Part shown: in pieces, positions 5,357 to 6,668 of the stretch
How the letters are laid out: each line of letters begins with the position of its first letter
Numbering within the stretch: the stretch's first letter is position 1
From: JANOGU01 sp031406135
GTDB lineage: Bacteria; Pseudomonadota; Alphaproteobacteria; Rhodobacterales; Rhodobacteraceae
Length of the DNA stretch: 6,668 nt
NCBI GenBank assembly: GCA_031406135.1
Contig: JANOGU010000379.1
Location: 1 to 6,668, forward strand
Direction: 5' to 3'
The notes under the pieces: model-generated
Databases searched by the model: none
Told to the model about the DNA's origin: nothing
The model's input: only the letters and a program-made list of their open reading frames with translations
Position numbers and translations under genes: made by a program

Positions 5357-6668
5357 TCAGCCGGCCCAATCCCAAGGGTTCGTGAACTGCCCGAGGGTGG
5401 CTTTCAGCTTCGCTTCGTCGACCGGGCCGGACTTGGACAGCCGCGCGACCAGGCCGCGCTTCTTGTCCTCGACCACGCTTTCAACCCTTGCGGGAATCCC
5501 CGCCTCGGCCAGGGCGGCGTCGAAGATGCGGGTGATGGCGCGGCGGCGCAGGTCGGGCTTGAACACCTTGCCCACGGCAGTTTTGGGAAGCTCCGACAGA
5601 ATCTCGATGTGCTTGGGCACCGCCGCGCGCTCGACGATCCGCTCCTTGGCGAAGGCCTCGATCTCGCTCAACGGTGTGGTGGCGCCCTTGACCAGCTCGA
5701 TGTAAGCGCAGGGCAGCTCGCCCGCATGCGCGTCGGGCTGGCCGATGGCGCCGACGAAGGCCACCGCCGGGTGGCCCATCAGCGCCTCCTCGATCAGCGC
5801 CGGGTCGATGTTGTGGCCGCCGCGGATGATCAGGTCCTTGGCCCGCCCGGTGATGTAGAGGTAGCCCTCGGCATCCAGCCGCCCGAGATCGCCGGTGCGC
5901 AGGAAGCGGCCCTCGGCGAAAAGCTCGCGGTTCTTGTCGGCCTCGGTATAGGTCGAGCCCTCGAAGACCCCGGGGTTCGACACGCAGATCTCGCCCACCT
6001 CGTCCACGCCGCAGTCGCGGAAACCCTCGGGCGTCTTCTGCAGGATGCGGACATGGCTGTAGGGCAAGGGGATGCCGACCGAGCCGGTCTTCTTGGCTCC
6101 TTCCGGCGGGTTGCAGGACACCAGACAGGTCGCCTCGGTCAGCCCGTAACCCTCGATGATCTGCACCCCGGTCGCCTTCTCGAACCGCGCGTAAAGCTCC
6201 AGCGGCAGCGCCGAAGAGCCGGAGAAGGCGCCCCGCACCGTGGAGACATCGGCATTGATCGGCCGCTGCATCAGCGCCGACAGCGCCGTCGGCACGGTGA
6301 TGAGGTAGGTCACCTTCCACTGCGCGATCAGCTTCCAGAGATTGTCGAACACGCCCTCGCCGCGATAGCCCTGCGGGGTGGGAAAGATCACATGCGCGCC
6401 GGCGCCGATCATCGACATCAGGATCGGATAGGCGGCGAAGACATGGAACAGCGGCAGCGGGCACATCACCACGTCGGTCTCGCGGAACATCAGCGTGGCG
6501 CCGCACCAGCCGTTGTAGACCATGCCCGACACCTTGTGCTGGGCGACCTTGGGCATGCCGGTGGTGCCGCCGGTGTGGAAATAGGCGGCGACGTGGTCTT
6601 CGGTCCGATCGGCGAACGTAAGCTTGTCGGCAGGCATCCGCGCCAGCTCGGTCCGGAAATCCTTGACG
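5357..6668 (-). CDS. Long-chain-type acyl-CoA synthetase, AMP-forming (N-terminus missing)
   Basis: The frame is open to the right edge, so the start lies outside; the Met at 6637 is internal (preceded in frame by VKDFRTELAR). Numbering from that Met, the adenylating-enzyme motifs are all present. These are the ATP loop HTGGTTGMPK (21-30, Gly23 where Ser is commoner), the A5 motif EGYGLTEAT (162-170), the TGD aspartate D250, the hinge GRAKDLIIRGGHNIDP (264-279) and PKTAVGK with catalytic lysine K357. About 65 residues follow that lysine, ending in NPWDWAG, which is longer than the usual tail. The enzyme activates a carboxylic acid to acyl-AMP and then to the CoA thioester, in the cytoplasm or at the inner membrane face. 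Fatty acids are the likeliest substrates, but aromatic or other acids cannot be excluded. About 436 residues are visible; related proteins are commonly 550-650. The secreted-protein gene follows 72 bp downstream. Confidence 0.92.
   Translation of the reverse strand, partial: VKDFRTELARMPADKLTFADRTEDHVAAYFHTGGTTGMPKVAQHKVSGMVYNGWCGATLMFRETDVVMCPLPLFHVFAAYPILMSMIGAGAHVIFPTPQGYRGEGVFDNLWKLIAQWKVTYLITVPTALSALMQRPINADVSTVRGAFSGSSALPLELYARFEKATGVQIIEGYGLTEATCLVSCNPPEGAKKTGSVGIPLPYSHVRILQKTPEGFRDCGVDEVGEICVSNPGVFEGSTYTEADKNRELFAEGRFLRTGDLGRLDAEGYLYITGRAKDLIIRGGHNIDPALIEEALMGHPAVAFVGAIGQPDAHAGELPCAYIELVKGATTPLSEIEAFAKERIVERAAVPKHIEILSELPKTAVGKVFKPDLRRRAITRIFDAALAEAGIPARVESVVEDKKRGLVARLSKSGPVDEAKLKATLGQFTNPWDWAG

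Noticed and set aside
5130..5705. A 191-residue + strand frame across the secreted-protein and acyl-CoA synthetase genes
   Set aside because: Ser/Arg/Ala-rich with no domain. It crosses two genes read the other way, one with unmistakable adenylating-enzyme motifs.

Overview
The window is GC-rich throughout. Its reading frames use GC-rich third positions, adjacent genes are joined by 4-bp stop/start overlaps, and the protein families are typical of Alphaproteobacteria. I read it as a chromosomal segment of a Rhodobacterales (Roseobacter/Rhodobacter-like) bacterium. That placement comes from protein style and gene content, not from a marker gene. I see no mobile element, tRNA, rRNA, CRISPR array or phage signature.

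Region 1 (bases 2-2332, + strand) is a tight run of three membrane-related genes. The first is the 3' part of an SPFH-family protein with a proline-rich linker and a C-terminal GYF_2 domain. The second is a protein with two zinc ribbons and a single C-terminal membrane helix. The third is a four-helix MAPEG protein resembling microsomal glutathione S-transferase 1. Gaps are 4 bp and -4 bp, so co-transcription is likely. The SPFH plus zinc-ribbon pair recalls the YdjI/YdjG partners of the Bacillus PspA envelope-stress operon and is the least understood part of the window.

Region 2 (2328-4770, + strand) holds metabolic and quality-control genes. The first is a long-form SAICAR synthase (purine synthesis) with a GTG start, no visible Shine-Dalgarno and a perfect TTGACA box at the right distance for a near-leaderless transcript. 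It is followed by a PfkB-family sugar kinase, probably fructokinase, and by D-aminoacyl-tRNA deacylase (dtd), whose GTG start overlaps the kinase stop. A short intergenic stretch between purC and the kinase carries a small hairpin, a possible promoter and a good ribosome binding site.

Region 3 (4763-6668, - strand) is read in the opposite direction. It contains the 3' two-thirds or so of a long acyl-CoA synthetase (AMP-forming, start outside the window), then a small secreted protein of unknown function whose 3' end overlaps that of dtd by 8 bp. No gene-free stretch exceeds about 75 bases. Most of the window is ordinary core gene content; the points worth a second look are the SPFH/zinc-ribbon pair, the start region of purC and the unknown secreted protein.
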